Assembly (NCBI GenBank): GCA_025506515.1
Contig: CM046442.1
Location: 115,164,162 to 115,228,161 of the forward strand
Length of the DNA stretch: 64,000 nucleotides
Direction of reading: 5' to 3'
Source of the DNA: Flaveria trinervia
Taxonomy: Eukaryota > Streptophyta > Magnoliopsida > Asterales > Asteraceae
Part shown: positions 36,519 through 48,390 of the stretch, piece by piece
Layout of the letters: each line of letters starts with the position of its first letter
Position numbering within the stretch: position 1 is the stretch's first letter
Program-made: the position numbers and the translations under genes
The notes under the pieces: generated by a model
The model's database searches: none
The model's input: only the letters and a program-made list of their open reading frames with translations
What the model was told of the DNA's origin: nothing

Positions 36519-38679
36519 TTAGTAGTATGCTATCTCCCCCAAAAGGGATTAAGTAAAGAGTGGGGCATGAACTCACCTAATATGTGTAATAGATACTTAG
36601 AGTTTTACTTGACAGACAGAGTGGACAGACAACCTTCAGAGGTTACCTAGATCATATAAGTACATGAGTACGTGTAAACAGAGAACATGTGAAACCCTAA
36701 GTACACTACAAACAAGGACTCAAGGTTTCAGAAAACAGACACGTTTGACCCTGTTGACCCATTTGACCCGTTGGTGACTTTATGTGTTGTATGCCATTCA
36801 AGCAATCATACACATATATCATACATGATTAACATTCAAATGGATCATATGTATGCCATAGTATCCAGGTGTATCACTTAGATCATCATACAACCAAGTA
36901 TCATACAAGTCATGTGAATCTAGAACATTGACATGTCCCCTAGTTATAACATAACTAACATGCCACACAAATCTAAAATCACGCACCACGTGCCATGTGA
37001 AGCCACTCACGACTTCACATCCTAAACCCTGTCAATCCTACTAAGTAGGGGCCTCAGATTCGCACGCGTGTATGATGATCATATTCACATTCATTAACCA
37101 TGTTCATTGCATTCAACATACACCACAACAGTCAATTTCCAGTCCCAAACATGATGTCCTAACTACTGACCAACATCAATGTCATACATGATCATCAAAG
37201 TCCAAACGTCACCCATGATTATCCAAGCATCCCATACAACTAATTCAACATGTTCTATCACATTAGAATTCATCCATGAACATACTAACATGCTCCTAAC
37301 ATCCCAAACATGTTCAAACTATCATCCTTCCAACTTTGTGCAAATAAAGTTTCCCTTTTGGGAAAGTACATTTCAACATCTATCAAACACTCATATATTC
37401 ATGAATTCCTTACAATTATACCATCTCAAACACATAACAACATCTAGACATGATTAACAATACCTAGTCATCATAATCTATTAATGATCATGAATAAAAG
37501 TTTCCACTTTTGGCAAGATATGAACAACAACATTCATTCTAAGATTTCTAGCATTCATATCAACAATCTAGCATCTAATTATCATCATGAACACATCAAC
37601 AACATCAATCTATCATTAGATCATCATGTCATGGAAATAAAGTTACTATTATTAGTAACCTATAAACACCAACTACAATTCACTAATTTCTTGCAAGATC
37701 AATGTATCCTAGCATTCATACAACCAACTAATCATCATACATTTATCAAACAATCATCAATCATCCATATTCTCATCAATTTCGAATTACGGTTTGCCTA
37801 GAATCAAAGTTCATGATCAATCCATTAAAAGCATACAATTCAAGCATAATCAACGTTAAACAACATGTATTCAATCCAACTAACATACTAACATCATCAT
37901 TTAACATCAATTTCGACCACATGAAGATCCATAAACGAATTAGGGTTCGGCCACCATCAAGAACACAAAAACATGTAAAAATCTAACCTTTAAACGTGTA
38001 GTTGCTTGCAATTGATGATTCCAACGTGTTGTATGCCTTGTAATCGAACAAAACCGAGGCTTTGATGCTTTTTCTTAGTCGAATTCGCAATGGTGAGGGT
38101 GTGTGAGGAGTGTTTGCAGCCGAATGGGGGTGGGAATTAGGGTTTGGATTGTTTTGTTTAATTTAATTTCCATATTCACCCTTTAAACCCTTGTGTTTTG
38201 GTATTTTATAAAACAAGACTTTAAACTCTTTGTAAAGTGTTTTTAACTTAATAATATAAAGATATAAACTAATGATAATCATTATATATTTTATCTTTAT
38301 AAAAACACAAGACATACGAATAAATAGGCACGTTTCCACGTTACGCGATTAATTTCCTAATTAACATTTAAAATATGCAAACACATAAACATAATACCAT
38401 AATCACATTGTCAATTAGATTATCATTAATTTAACATTATTAATTATTATTAGGTCACCAACGTTAAACGAAAACTAGTGTGTGCTTACGACACTTGTAT
38501 GCAAGACTCAACGGAACTAACGGAGTTTAATAACGGATATTTACCGCATGTCACATTATCCCCATGTTGAAAGAATTTTCGTCCCGAAATTGCGTTACAT
38601 GGTGAGAGTGTTCCATCAATGGTCTACTGCATTGACACACAGAAATCGAAATCGAGTGAGTTTTTGATGAGTTGTCACA
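36519..38679 (-). mobile_element. B solo LTR, 5' part (right of nested G-NA)
   Basis: The segment continues the B LTR interrupted at 29279 and is collinear with 22019-22790 inverted up to about 37290; beyond that it extends past the truncation of the plus-strand copy. On the minus strand it can start at TGTGACAACTC (38679), next to array bases ATGAC. TTTCGGGACGAAAATTC near 38585 followed by CATGGGGATAATGTGACATG is a typical gypsy 3' internal border. An alternative reading therefore puts the LTR start near 38555 and 38556-38679 as a scrap of internal sequence. The target duplication favours 38679. Confidence 0.72.
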
Positions 38680-38779
38680 ATGACAATGACAATGATAATG
38701 ACGATGACGATGACGATGACGATGACGGCGACGGCGACGACGACGACGGCGGGGACGACGACAACGACGATGACGACGA

Positions 38780-38867
<88 letters not shown>

Positions 38868-38894
38868 AACGACAAGGACAACGACGATGACAAA

Positions 38895-38971
<77 letters not shown>

Positions 38972-39000
38972 GGACAACGACAACGACAACGACAAGGACA

Positions 39001-39047
<47 letters not shown>

Positions 39048-39053
39048 CATGAC
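38680..39053. repeat. Hexanucleotide/GAC array, second part
   Basis: Blocks are GACAAT, GACGAT, GACGGC mixed with GAC, GACAAC with occasional GACAAG, and finally GACGAT ending ATGAC. Unit types overlap those of 26660-28732, and ATGAC borders the B LTR on both sides, so this is probably the displaced right end of that array. ORFs here are repeat translations. Confidence 0.95.
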
Positions 39054-39883
39054 TGTTGGACCAAAAGAACCAATGAGCCTGATCAGAAAAATCTCTAAGT
39101 CCCACATACATCATAACAACTGCTGAAGACTTGATCAGCTGTTTGACAAAGTCTGAAGAGCAACAGCTGAAGACTAAAGTACTGAAGACTTCAACAGTTG
39201 AAGACTAAAGTACTGAAGACTTCAACAGCTGAAGACCAATGTCTGAAGATCAACAGCTGAAGACTAAAGTACTGAAGATCAACAGCTGAAGTACAAAGAC
39301 TGAAGACATCAGCTGATGACAACAGCTGAAGTTCAAGTACAAGTACTGAAGCCTTCAGAGTTTGTTACAACAGCTGAAGAAGCATTCTTCAGTTGTTGTG
39401 ATGGTTTCCTTTCAGTAGTTTCCTTTTATGTTTCAGTATCTGTAAAATGACTGAAGAGCATGTTCTTCAGTCGTTGTAGTTTCAGTAGTTTCTTTTCAGT
39501 AGTTGTAGTGATAGTTAACACTTAGTATTTTTGTAAGAAGATGTCAGCTGTTTTGACATCTTCAGTAGTTGTGTTAACTTTCAGTAGTCTGAATAATTCT
39601 GTTAGATGTCACTATCAAATGACATCAGCAGATGTCACATCTCCTATATAAGGAATGTTCCACCACGACATTCTTATATAAGGGATGATTGACCTGATTG
39701 TATGTGACATTTTGCCACCACGAAAGCGCGTATTGAATGAAATATTTGATTTGCAGAATTCTTTCTATAATCGTTTGCTCTTACTTTGAATATCAACTGT
39801 ATTCTTGTGAATAGTCTAATTCTTTGTTTGATTTCCACTGTAATACTCTCTAATCAATCAAACGTAGATCACTGATCCTAACA
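39054..39883 (+). mobile_element. Copia-2 5' LTR
   Basis: It runs from TGTTGGACCAAAAGAACC to GATCCTAACA, 830 bp. Its partner at 50512-51338 is 827 bp; by eye I count about 14 differences in the first 430 aligned bases, mostly transitions. It abuts the GACGAT array at ATGAC. It is the same family as Copia-1, with far fewer CTGAAGAC units. Confidence 0.94.
39645..39651 (+). promoter_or_regulatory. TATA box of Copia-2 5' LTR
   Basis: TATATAA in CTCCTATATAAGGAATG; a second TATATAAGGG follows about 30 bases later. The same pair is in the 3' LTR from 51100. Position relative to the LTR end matches Copia-1. Confidence 0.62.
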
Positions 39884-39884
39884 A

Positions 39885-39896
39885 TTGGTATCAGAG
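39885..39896 (+). other. Copia-2 primer-binding site
   Basis: TTGGTATCAGAG starts two bases after the LTR end. Initiator methionine tRNA type. Confidence 0.9.
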
Positions 39897-40110
39897 TAGG
39901 TTAATCATTGATCGATCTAACAATTGATCATTGAAACTGCTAATCGATATCTGCATTTGATTGAATTGGCATATTTGCAAGAATCGTTATAGTTAAATTG
40001 AATTTCTGTTACTTTCGTTTTATTGCTTTCTGTTTTCTCTTGTTTAATTTGGTTTGTTGTGTTCTGTTCTAAATCTGTTAAAACTTAATTGATTTTGGTT
40101 GAATCTGAGA

Positions 40111-41200
40111 ATGACTCCTCCTTCTAATGACCCTCACAATACTGGTTCTTCAACCAAGCCTCCGATGCTGGTTAGGACTGAGTATAACATATGGCACGAA
40201 GAATGCTTCATCACCTGTCCGTTAACAGTTCAGGTTGTTGGAATCGTGGTACATGGTACACATAAGCCTATGGTGAACAATCCGGAAACCAATCAATGGT
40301 TCCAATGATAAGGAACAATACTCAGATGAAGATCAGAAACTGTTTGAGATTGATGCTAAAGAGCATGGAATTCTGGCCATGGCACTGCCGAATGAAATCT
40401 ATTCAGGGCTTATGCATCATGAAACTGCTCATGACCTCTGGAATGCACTGAAGGAACAATTCGGTGGAACTGATGAGGTCTTAGCAAACAACAGAGAAAT
40501 CCTCGCCCAAGAATATGAGACATTCTCTCATAGAAAGAGTGAGACACTGACTCAACAGTTTGAGCATTTATCCTGTTTGATCTCTGAGCTGAAAATGGTG
40601 AAATAGGAATATACCAACATCCAGATGAATAACAGATTCCTCAGATCACTGCCTGAGAGATGGGACACATACACTATTATCCTATGCTCCAGTGCAAATC
40701 TGGATAAACTATCTCTCACCCAACTTCATGGGAAACTGCTTACATTGAGAGAGAGATAGAGCAGAAAAGGAAACTGGCATCATCAGGAAAGCTCACTGAT
40801 GACCTTGTACCAGGGAACACTGCCTTGGTTGGCCATGAGTCAAATATACTGCATCTGAAAGTAATTGATGAGCATATAGATTTCTCTTCAAACAGTTCAG
40901 ATCATGCATTCGTTGGTGTTGATAGTCACTCAGGCTGTAATAGTGACAATTTATTTTTATCATGGATGATTTGAAAGGAATAGCTGATGATGATCTTGAA
41001 GAGATGGATATTCTGAGCCAATGGCCTTGATTATATCAGATCTCAGAAGTTCTACAAGAGGACTGGCAAGAAATTTCCAGGACTCTCTCGCAAAACCAAA
41101 GTTGATTTTGACAAGAGTAAGTTGAGGTGTCACAAATGCCAAAGGCTTGGACAGTTTGCAAGGAGTGTAGATCATCTGGATCTAACTCCTCTGCACCCTT
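40111..41200 (+). pseudogene. Copia-2 gag (capsid plus zinc knuckle), frameshifted
   Basis: MTPPSNDPHNTGSSTKPP opens the frame. SGLMHHETAHDLWNALKEQF, NNREILAQEYETF, FEHLSCLISELKMVK and MNNRFLRSLPERWDTY are the UBN2-type capsid part. The zinc knuckle near 41110 reads CHKCQRLGQFA, so the zinc-binding His of CX2CX4HX4C is Gln here, then the frame shifts. Breaks occur near 40190, 40305, 40604 (stop), 40745 and 40855. Order and spacing match Copia-1. Confidence 0.87.
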
Positions 41201-42980
41201 TGTGACTTTTCCAAGCACTAGTCCACAAAACAGGGGCAACATCCTGCTAGTTCTGGTCATCATTCACAACCTGCTTCGCCTGCATATTTTGTCCCTCAGG
41301 TCCAATGTCATATCCGTATCCCTGCTATTACATGCCTCAACCAAATCAGTTCAAGTTCCTACTGCACAACAACCACAAGCATTACCTGAGCCTCTACCAT
41401 CTCAATCACAACCTCATCATAGCTTTTTCACCCCTGGTAATGTTGACTGGAGTAGTTTACCAGATGATCTCTCTGGTACTGAGCAATTATTTGCGGTGAT
41501 GGTCAACATGGTGGTGAACATCCTTTTGGGAATCTAGCTCTCATGGCCCTGGAATCTACTGAGGTTCATGCTCCAATGCATCTTCTTCAGAGGTAACCCA
41601 GGTATCCTCTGAGGCTAAGGCCAAGCTTTGTTCTGAATCTTGCATAGATGCATTTGTCTCTATTAGAGAAGCAAATGTAGCTGTAATTAATCAAAATCTA
41701 GAGCTTGAGCAAACTATTTCCAAAAGAAATGCTGAATATGAGTATGTCCTTAAGGACAAAGATGATGATTTATAAGCTTAAATGCCAATTAAATGATGAA
41801 AAGGCTAAGCTAGAGGTCATTCTTGAGAACCATAGGAACTCAAAGAAAAACTTGCAGTTACCCAAGTTGAGTGGAGTGTTCACCGCTGGGTTTGATCCTG
41901 CAAGGGATTTGAAGTGCTGCTCAATCTCTGCTTCGAATATGAAGTTTGGAATTGGTTACAACATATTGCACCTCCAACAGATTTTACTCCAAAACTTAGT
42001 AAAATCTGAAGTGAAAGCAATCTCCAAACCACATCATCATGTGCATCATCCTCAGTGATCTCCTAAAATCACAAAATGTAATAAGGTTTGATACCTCAGC
42101 AAGTCAATTGGCTGATGGGTTAACTACTGATAAGCACATGAAGCTGAGTATTTCAGATGTTGTCCCTCAAAGTAACTTAAGTACTGAAGGGCAAGTTACA
42201 ACAACTGAAAAGCATTTCAGATCAGCTGAAATAAATGGATTAACAACTGTTGACGAAGAACAGCTGAAGAACAACTCTTTAGTTGTTACAGATTCTTCAG
42301 GACTGAACAAAAGTACTGAAAGGAGGAAAGTACTGAAGAGCAGACCTTCAGTCGTTTCCACATCACAGTTGATCAATCCAAGATGAAAATAAGCCATATG
42401 AAATATGTGGTAAATTCAATCATCTTTCTGATGAATGTTGGTACAGAAAGGTTCCAAACTCAACAGAGATAAGCTCATTAAAATCCAGATGGATGAAATG
42501 AAAACTAAGTTTGAGACCAAGTTTGTACCGCAATCATTCCATGTGAAAAACCCAAGCCTTCAACCAAATCCAAAAGAAGGATAAGGTTCATCACAGAACA
42601 GCTGATGGTGCTCCTCATGATAAACATCAGACTAAGTCTGTTAATTTCAAGGAGGAAATGGTGGATCACAGGAACTCATCAAACACAAGCACAAATATGT
42701 CACAGGAGCTGAAAGCTTTGGCTACAAATCAAACACAACTTGTTATGATGGTTCAGCATTTGTTGGGGAGAGTTAACCAACTAGATGCACCTGTGATCAA
42801 ATCACTAAAAATGCATTCCAAGCCTAAATCCAAGGAATCCATTTCAGCACCATCTCCTTCTTCATCAGCTGTTAATCATAAGAAACAAGTTATGGTTGCA
42901 TCTGTTGATGAAAACAGACCCAAAACCAAAAAGTTTGGGTCTCAAGATCTAACTAGTTTTCTTTTATGCAGGGTTCTTCA
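41201..42980 (+). pseudogene. Copia-2 gag C-terminal spacer with coiled coil
   Basis: The spacer is collinear with 10741-12525. YKLKCQLNDEKAKLEVILEN (41770-41830) looks like a coiled coil. The open stretch 42039-42386 has repeated short phrases such as STEGQVTTTEKHF and NSLVVTDSSGLNKSTER, encoded by CTGAAG/ACTGATGA words like those of the LTR. The open stretch 42658-43053 has QLVMMVQHLLGRVNQLDAP and a lysine/serine-rich part, then runs into the protease region. Its role is probably structural. Confidence 0.65.
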
Positions 42981-42984
42981 CATG

Positions 42985-43560
42985 CCAAAGGAGCATCTGG
43001 TATGTGGACAGTGGAGGATCTATGCATATGACTGGGAGCATTTCTCTTCTTAATGACTACTCTCAAGGAAAGAAGGATTTGTTTCATTTGAAATGATGCC
43101 AAAGGTTACATCATTGGAAAGGATGTGTCTATGGACAAATCCGGTTTGATGATGTCAACCATGTGGAGAATCTCAAGTATAATCTGCTGAGTGTCAGTCA
43201 GATGTGTGATAAAGGGCATGTTGCACTTTTCACAAGCCAGAACTGCAGGATTCTGTCTTCCCAAGTTCTGAGGCTGATAGACAAGGTAATGGATGACATA
43301 CTCTCCTGAAGGCCAACAGGATCGGAAGAGTGTATGCCTTGGATTTGTTAAAGAAGATTGATTTGAAGGGTCATCCATGCCTGTTCTCCAAAGCCTCTCT
43401 TCAGGAATCTAAACTATGGCATAGAAGCTGGGTCATGTCAATCTCAGAACATGAATCAGCTGATCCACAATCGTTTAGTGAGAGGTTTATCAATAAAGGA
43501 GCTCCATTGTGATGAAGCCGACACTACTTGTTTGAAAGAAAACAACACAAAGTCTCATTC
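42985..43560 (+). pseudogene. Copia-2 protease and GAG-pre-integrase
   Basis: Near 43000 one frame reads WYVDSGGSMHMTGSISLLND, with the aspartic protease DSG. Copia-1 has lost exactly this. Then come GYIIGKD, a degraded LLSVSQMCDKGH and RVYALDLLKKIDLKGHPCLF, followed by a CxxC-type KEKQHKVSF. Frame changes occur near 43015, 43095, 43130 and 43300. Confidence 0.75.
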
Positions 43561-44320
43561 CCTCCCATTGAAGAACCTAAGTCCATTGCCTGCTTGCAGT
43601 TACTGCACATGGATCTATTTGGTCCTATGAGAGTGATGTGCATGGCAAAGAAGAAATACTGTGTGGTAATTGTGGATGATTACTCCAGATTCTATGGACT
43701 TTCTTTCTACATTCAAAGGATGAGGTTGCTCAGAAGATTACAAACTTTGTGCTGTATGTTGAGAAGCAGTATTCCCTATCAGTCAAGTGCATAAGGAGTG
43801 ACAATGGTACTGAATTCAGAAACCATACACTTGATGATTTTTATCTTTCAAAAGGAATCAAAAGGCAGTTTAGCATCCCAAGGACTCCAAAACAAAATGG
43901 AGTAATGGAGAGAAAGAACAGGACTTTAATTGAAGCTGCAAGGTCCATGTTAGCTGACTCTGGTTTGCCTTTGACCTTTTGGGCTGAAGCTGTCAATATA
44001 GCTTGCTATGTGCAGAATAGAGTGTTAGTAAATCAGAGGTTGATGAAGACTCCATATGAAGCTCTACATCATTTGGCTCCTTTGATTTCATTCTTCAGAG
44101 CCTTTGGATGTCCTTGTTTCATTCTCAACACAAAGGGTCAACTCCACAAATTTGATCCTAAGGTGGATGCAGGGTATTTGTAGGTTATTCATCCACTTGC
44201 AAGGCTTACAGAGTCTTCAACTGCAGAACAAAGATAGTTGAAGAAACCTTGCATGTGAAATTCAATGAATCTCCTAAGGATAAAATTCCACAAAACCCTG
44301 TGGAGTTGTTTGATCTGGAC
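43561..44320 (+). pseudogene. Copia-2 integrase (DDE core)
   Basis: MDLFGPMRV (43610) carries the first Asp, IRSDNGTEFRNH (43790) the second, and KQNGVMERKNRT (43890) the Glu, with the expected spacing. They are followed by WAEAVNIACYVQNRVLVNQR and FRAFGCPCFILN. It is better preserved than in Copia-1: the open stretch 43749-44183 covers 144 residues. Frame changes occur near 43690, 43745 and 44180. All three catalytic residues are present but not in one frame. Confidence 0.88.
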
Positions 44321-44839
44321 ATACTGCAATGCTCCTTATCAACTCCAGCTATTGCAGATCATGTGGATAAATCATCTTCGACAGCAAGTCTTCCCTTGTG
44401 GTACTGAAGATGATGATGATATCAGTACTCACCTTTTCAAGTTCAGTGACCAACTGCCTGAGTCTGCTAAACTTGATGTTCCTGTACCTTCAGCAGCTCC
44501 ATCCACAACAATGCGATGAGATTTCTGATTCCTCTACATCGTTTGATTTGCCATCTAATACTTGGTTTCAAGAATCTGAATCAACATCTGCTGATGCTGA
44601 ACCGGCTACAAACACTTGCACTGATCTTATTGTGCACCAAGAGCTGAAGAATCACCCCATGTCTCAAATCATTGGTGGTATCAATGCTGGCGTCTCAACT
44701 AGAAGTCAATTGTCTAACTTGTGCTTCTATGCTCTCTTCAACAATCAGCAAGAGCCAAAGAACTATCATGTTGCTTTGAGAGACAATGGATGGGTGGAAG
44801 CCATGTAGCTTGAGCTACTAAGTTCAAGAAACAGCAAGT

Positions 44840-45535
44840 GTGGGAACTGGTTCCTCTACCCCCAGGTAAGTGTGCAATAGGCACTAAATGGTGTTTAGGA
44901 ACAAAACAGATGAAAATGGGCTTATTGTTAAGAACAAGGCCAGACTGGTTGTTTAGGGGTTTTCACAAGAAGAAGGTATTGATTACGATGAGACCTTTGC
45001 CCCTGTAGCTAGACGGGAGGCAATTAGATTATTCTTAGCCTATGCTGCATTCCACAATCTTAAAGTTTTTCAAATGGATGTTAAAAGTGCATTTTTATAT
45101 GGTAAAATAAAAGAAGATTTATGTGTCAACCACCAAGTTTTGAGGATAATAAACATCCAGATTGGGTATACAAGCTTGATAAGGCTCTTTATGGGTTGAA
45201 ACAAGCTCCTAGAGCCTGGTATGAGACATTATCAAATTTTATTCTTCAAAATAATTTCACTAGAGGTTCCATAGATAAAACTTTATTCATTAAGAAGGTG
45301 GATCAGCATAAGCTACTTGTTCAAATTTATGTTGATGATATTATTTTTGCATCCTCTGATTCCCAGTTGTGTGATGACTTTACCAATTTAATGCGTAAGA
45401 AGTTTGAAATGAGTGCAATGGGAGAATTACAGTTCTTTCTAGGATTGCAAATCAAACAAAAGGCTGATGGGACTTTCATTCATCAGTCTAAATATACAAA
45501 GATCTTTTGAATAAGTTTGATTTACAAAATTGTAA
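44840..45535 (+). pseudogene. Copia-2 reverse transcriptase
   Basis: FRNKTDENGLIVKNKARLVV ends in a stop at 44953. GFSQEEGIDYDETFAPVARR, VFQMDVKSAFLYGKIKED, YGLKQAPRAWYETLSNF, LVQIYVDDIIFASSD (YVDD at 45328-45339) and GELQFFLGLQIKQKADG follow. The open stretch 45121-45510 holds the palm. Frame breaks occur near 44890, 45115 and 45503. More complete than Copia-1. Confidence 0.92.
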
Positions 45536-46268
45536 GCCCTGTTCTACTCCCATGTGCAACACCACACAACTGGATGCAGATCAGAAAGGTAAGGCTGTTG
45601 ATGAAACACTTTACAGATGTATGATTGGGTCCTTGATGTACTTAACAGCTTCTAGACCAGATATCATGTTTGCAACGTGTGTTTGTGCTAGATTTCAGGC
45701 TGCTCCTAAAGAGTCTCACTTGATTGCAGTCAAAAGGATCTTTAGATATCTGCAAGGTACACATCTCTAGGTTTATGGTATTCCACTGGACACTCTTGCA
45801 AATTGGTTGCTTTTTCTGATAGTGACTATGCAGGGTGTAAGTTAACCAGAAAGTCAACTTTGGTGGATGTCAATTTCTAGGCAACTGTTTGATTTCTTGG
45901 CAGAGTAAGAAACAAACATCTGTTGCTACATCCACTGCTGAAGCAGAGTACATTGCTGCTGCAAGCTGTACTTCTCAGGTACTCTGGCTTCAGAACCAAC
46001 TTTTGGATTATGGCATTACAGAGACTAAGACTCCATTATTAATGGACAGTGCTTCAGCTCTTTGCATTGTCAAGAATCCTGTCCAGCACTCTAGGACCAA
46101 ACATATAAGATCAGACATCATTTTATTAGGGACTATTTTGAAAAAGGTCTGATTGATCCAAAGTTTATGCCTAGTGCTGATGAGTTTGCAAACATTTTTA
46201 CTAAGCCTTTGGATAGTTCGACTTTCCAAAACCTAGTGTTAAGTCTTGGTATGCTGCAGCTAGAATAA
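45536..46268 (+). pseudogene. Copia-2 RNase H
   Basis: CMIGSLMYLTASRPDIMFA links RT to RNase H. STAEAEYIAAASCTSQVLWL, LLMDSASALCIVKNPVQHSR and SADEFANIFTKPLD are the RNase H blocks. The end LGMLQLE and stop at about 46267 mark the end of pol. Frame changes occur near 45765, 45875 and 46108. Confidence 0.88.
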
Positions 46269-46489
46269 GTGATAACTACTAATGATCTCAGTAAATAAGT
46301 ACTGATGATCATTTGTAACCATATCACAAATAAGTACTCATTCTGTTACAAGAACTGATACAGTCCACTACTGATGTAGTTATAACTACTGATATCAGAC
46401 AAACAAACAGTACTGATGTCCTTTGAAACACTAAAAAATAGCCAAAAAGACTGATGAGTAAGTGTTGAGGACAGTATGAAATAGCTGAA

Positions 46490-46870
46490 AAGCTATGAAT
46501 TGACGAAAAATACTGATGAGAATTTTCTCTTCAGTTGTTTCTAAAACTGCTACTTCATCTTAAACAACTGATGACAAAACCATGTCTTCAGTAGTTTCAC
46601 AACTACTGATGACTAACACCACGTCGTCAGCTGTTTACAACAACTGATGACAAAACCATGTCTTTAGTAGTTTCATAACTACTGATGACTAACACCAAGT
46701 TATCAGTTGTTTCCAATATCTGAAGCCAAAACCATGGTCTTCAGTAGTTTTATAACTACTGATGCCTAAAACCAAGACTTCAGTTGTTTCAACCTCTGAA
46801 GGTTAATACCACATCATCAGTCGTTTAAAACTACTGATGACTCATACCAAACCCTTCAGTTGCTTTATAA
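46490..46870 (+). repeat. ACTGATGACTAACACCA / CTTCAGTAGTTT minisatellite between pol and ORF3
   Basis: About nine alternating units of AACTACTGATGACTAACACC and CATGTCTTCAGTAGTTTC type, spaced 35 to 45 bases, fill the region just upstream of the candidate ORF3 promoter. The array is missing from Copia-1. Confidence 0.85.
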
Positions 46871-46879
46871 CCCGTACCC

Positions 46880-46887
46880 TATAAATA
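46880..46887 (+). promoter_or_regulatory. Candidate internal TATA box for ORF3
   Basis: TATAAATA in CCCTATAAATACC lies 75 bases upstream of the ORF3 ATG. A TSS 25 to 35 bases downstream would fall in the C/A-rich CATCATCTCAAACC and leave a leader of about 40 bases. The start context ATCAATGGCG is good for plants. No splice acceptor is obvious between pol and this ATG. Inference from sequence only. Confidence 0.5.
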
Positions 46888-46954
46888 CCTTATCTTACAG
46901 AGCTTCATCATCTCAAACCTAGCGTTCAAAAACTCAGAACCTTCTCTCACATCA

Positions 46955-47785
46955 ATGGCGAACATGACGCTTAAACCACGACACAACTGTGTTGCTTACC
47001 TTACCAAATCACCCTTCTGGACAAAGTTTGATAATGCCATTGATCTAATGATCAACTCTCCATACAAAACGACTTTCCTTCTAAATCCTACCATTCATGC
47101 TGAATCCCTCCATCAGTTCTGGACGAACGTCACCCTCATCACTGGGGAGAATGACACCGACTCTCTCCAGTCGTTTGTCAACAACCGTCAGGTGGTCATC
47201 ACTCCAGCAATCCTTCGCCAAACCCTACAACTGGATGATGCCACTTTCCTCACTAGGTATCGAAAGGGCACCACTGATCTATCATTTGCCCAACATGGAT
47301 ACCAGGGTAACCTCAGCGCCTCTACCATCCTGAAGAAGCATTTACATGATGCAGAACGACTAATTTTTCATATGGTGAATGTATGCTTAGCTCCTAAGAC
47401 TTCTTCTTGGGATCAAATGTCGACGAGGTGGCAGCAGGTATTATTCTCTATCCTTGACCAACGAAGTTTAAATTTTTCTGAAATATTATTTCTTGAACTC
47501 AAGGATATGGCCTCCAAGCCTATAGCTAACCGATGGATATTATATCCTCGGTTCCTAATGGCCATTATAGTAAACCAGCTCAAAGCTAAGGGACTTGTTG
47601 GCCTTGGAGTCCCTGCCACGGCTGTATTCCTGAAGTATACTCCAGGCACAACTCAGACCAGTCACTCAAACTGGCTGCCAAACTGCGAAAGCCCACGCAG
47701 CTGGAACCCACAACCACCACCTCCAAATCCAATGTCCCCACCAACCCAAACACAAGAAAGCCAAAAAGGCTACTCAGGGAAATGA
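46955..47785 (+). pseudogene. Copia-2 ORF3, N-terminal domain (extra ORF after pol)
   Basis: An uninterrupted 276-residue frame. It starts MANMTLKPRHNCVAYLTKS and contains FDNAIDLMINSPYKTTFLLN, HAESLHQFWTNVTLITGEND, VVITPAILRQTLQLDDATFL, MVNVCLAPKTSSWDQMSTRW and LYPRFLMAIIVNQLKAKGL. The pattern resembles an N-terminal domain I remember from Asteraceae retroelement-associated hypothetical proteins (fixed phrases like INP-T-x-HQFW and L-YPRF); I could not search. It is predicted globular and mainly helical, with no signal peptide. The last 40 residues are proline/serine-rich. The frame then shifts at about 47650-47785 relative to the downstream linker. An env-like protein would be expected to show membrane segments, which I do not see, so a Gag-like or captured host domain is equally possible. 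Confidence 0.68.
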
Positions 47786-48390
47786 GTCCCCTGAGGATGC
47801 CTTTGCAACACAAATGCAGGTTATATCTACTGGTCATAACCCCCTAGTAGATACACGTACTCACTCACCCTCAACCGCTCAGGTTTCCTCTTAACAGGAG
47901 CCTGTAGCAACCACCTCTGGGGCACCTATACATCTGGAACCTTCCTCACTTGAGGAGGTTGCCATTGAAACGCACCACTCTCCCCGGGTGCATACTGCCA
48001 TCACACCCTCTCCCACTGCAACCGCCCCCCAAAGTCCTACCATCATAATTGCCAAAGTGCTGACTCAGTTGCATTCCTCACCTCCTCCCCAGATACCAAT
48101 CAAAACTGGGATGGCCTCAACCATAGGGGGAGGACCAAAGTGCTTCTGACACCCCACAGCACAGGGGTTACCATATTCAATCTCCAATTGTAGAAACGGA
48201 GATTCGAATTTCTGGTGAGGCTGCCACTTCTCCTGCTTTAGCAAATGATCAGGATGAATTTGGTACTATCCGTAAGACCTCACCAGCGGCAACTGCCGAT
48301 GAAGGACATGGTCCTGAGGCAGGAAGTCCCCAGTACCATGACCAAGGGGCACATGCTACTACTGGTCTACACTCAGAGCATGTTCATCCT
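47786..48390 (+). pseudogene. Copia-2 ORF3, proline-rich linker
   Basis: Readable phrases are SPEDAFATQMQVISTGHNPL, THSPSTAQVSS (then a stop near 47893), ITPSPTATAPQSPTIIIAK and LHSSPPPQIPIKTG. Then, in a shifted frame, SGEAATSPALANDQDEFGTI and ATADEGHGPEAGSPQYHDQG. The second half is shared with Copia-1 (from 15866), the first half is not. Proline-rich segments of this kind are a known feature of Sirevirus env-like ORFs. Confidence 0.6.

Noticed and set aside
38551..39126. Overlapping 132 to 187-residue ORFs on both strands, Asp-rich or Arg-rich
   Set aside because: They are translations of the second part of the GAC/GACGAT array.
46955..47785. ORF3 N-terminal domain as a retroviral-type envelope glycoprotein
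   Set aside because: No signal peptide, no transmembrane stretch and no furin-like site are visible; the env-like label rests on position only, so I kept the neutral name ORF3.
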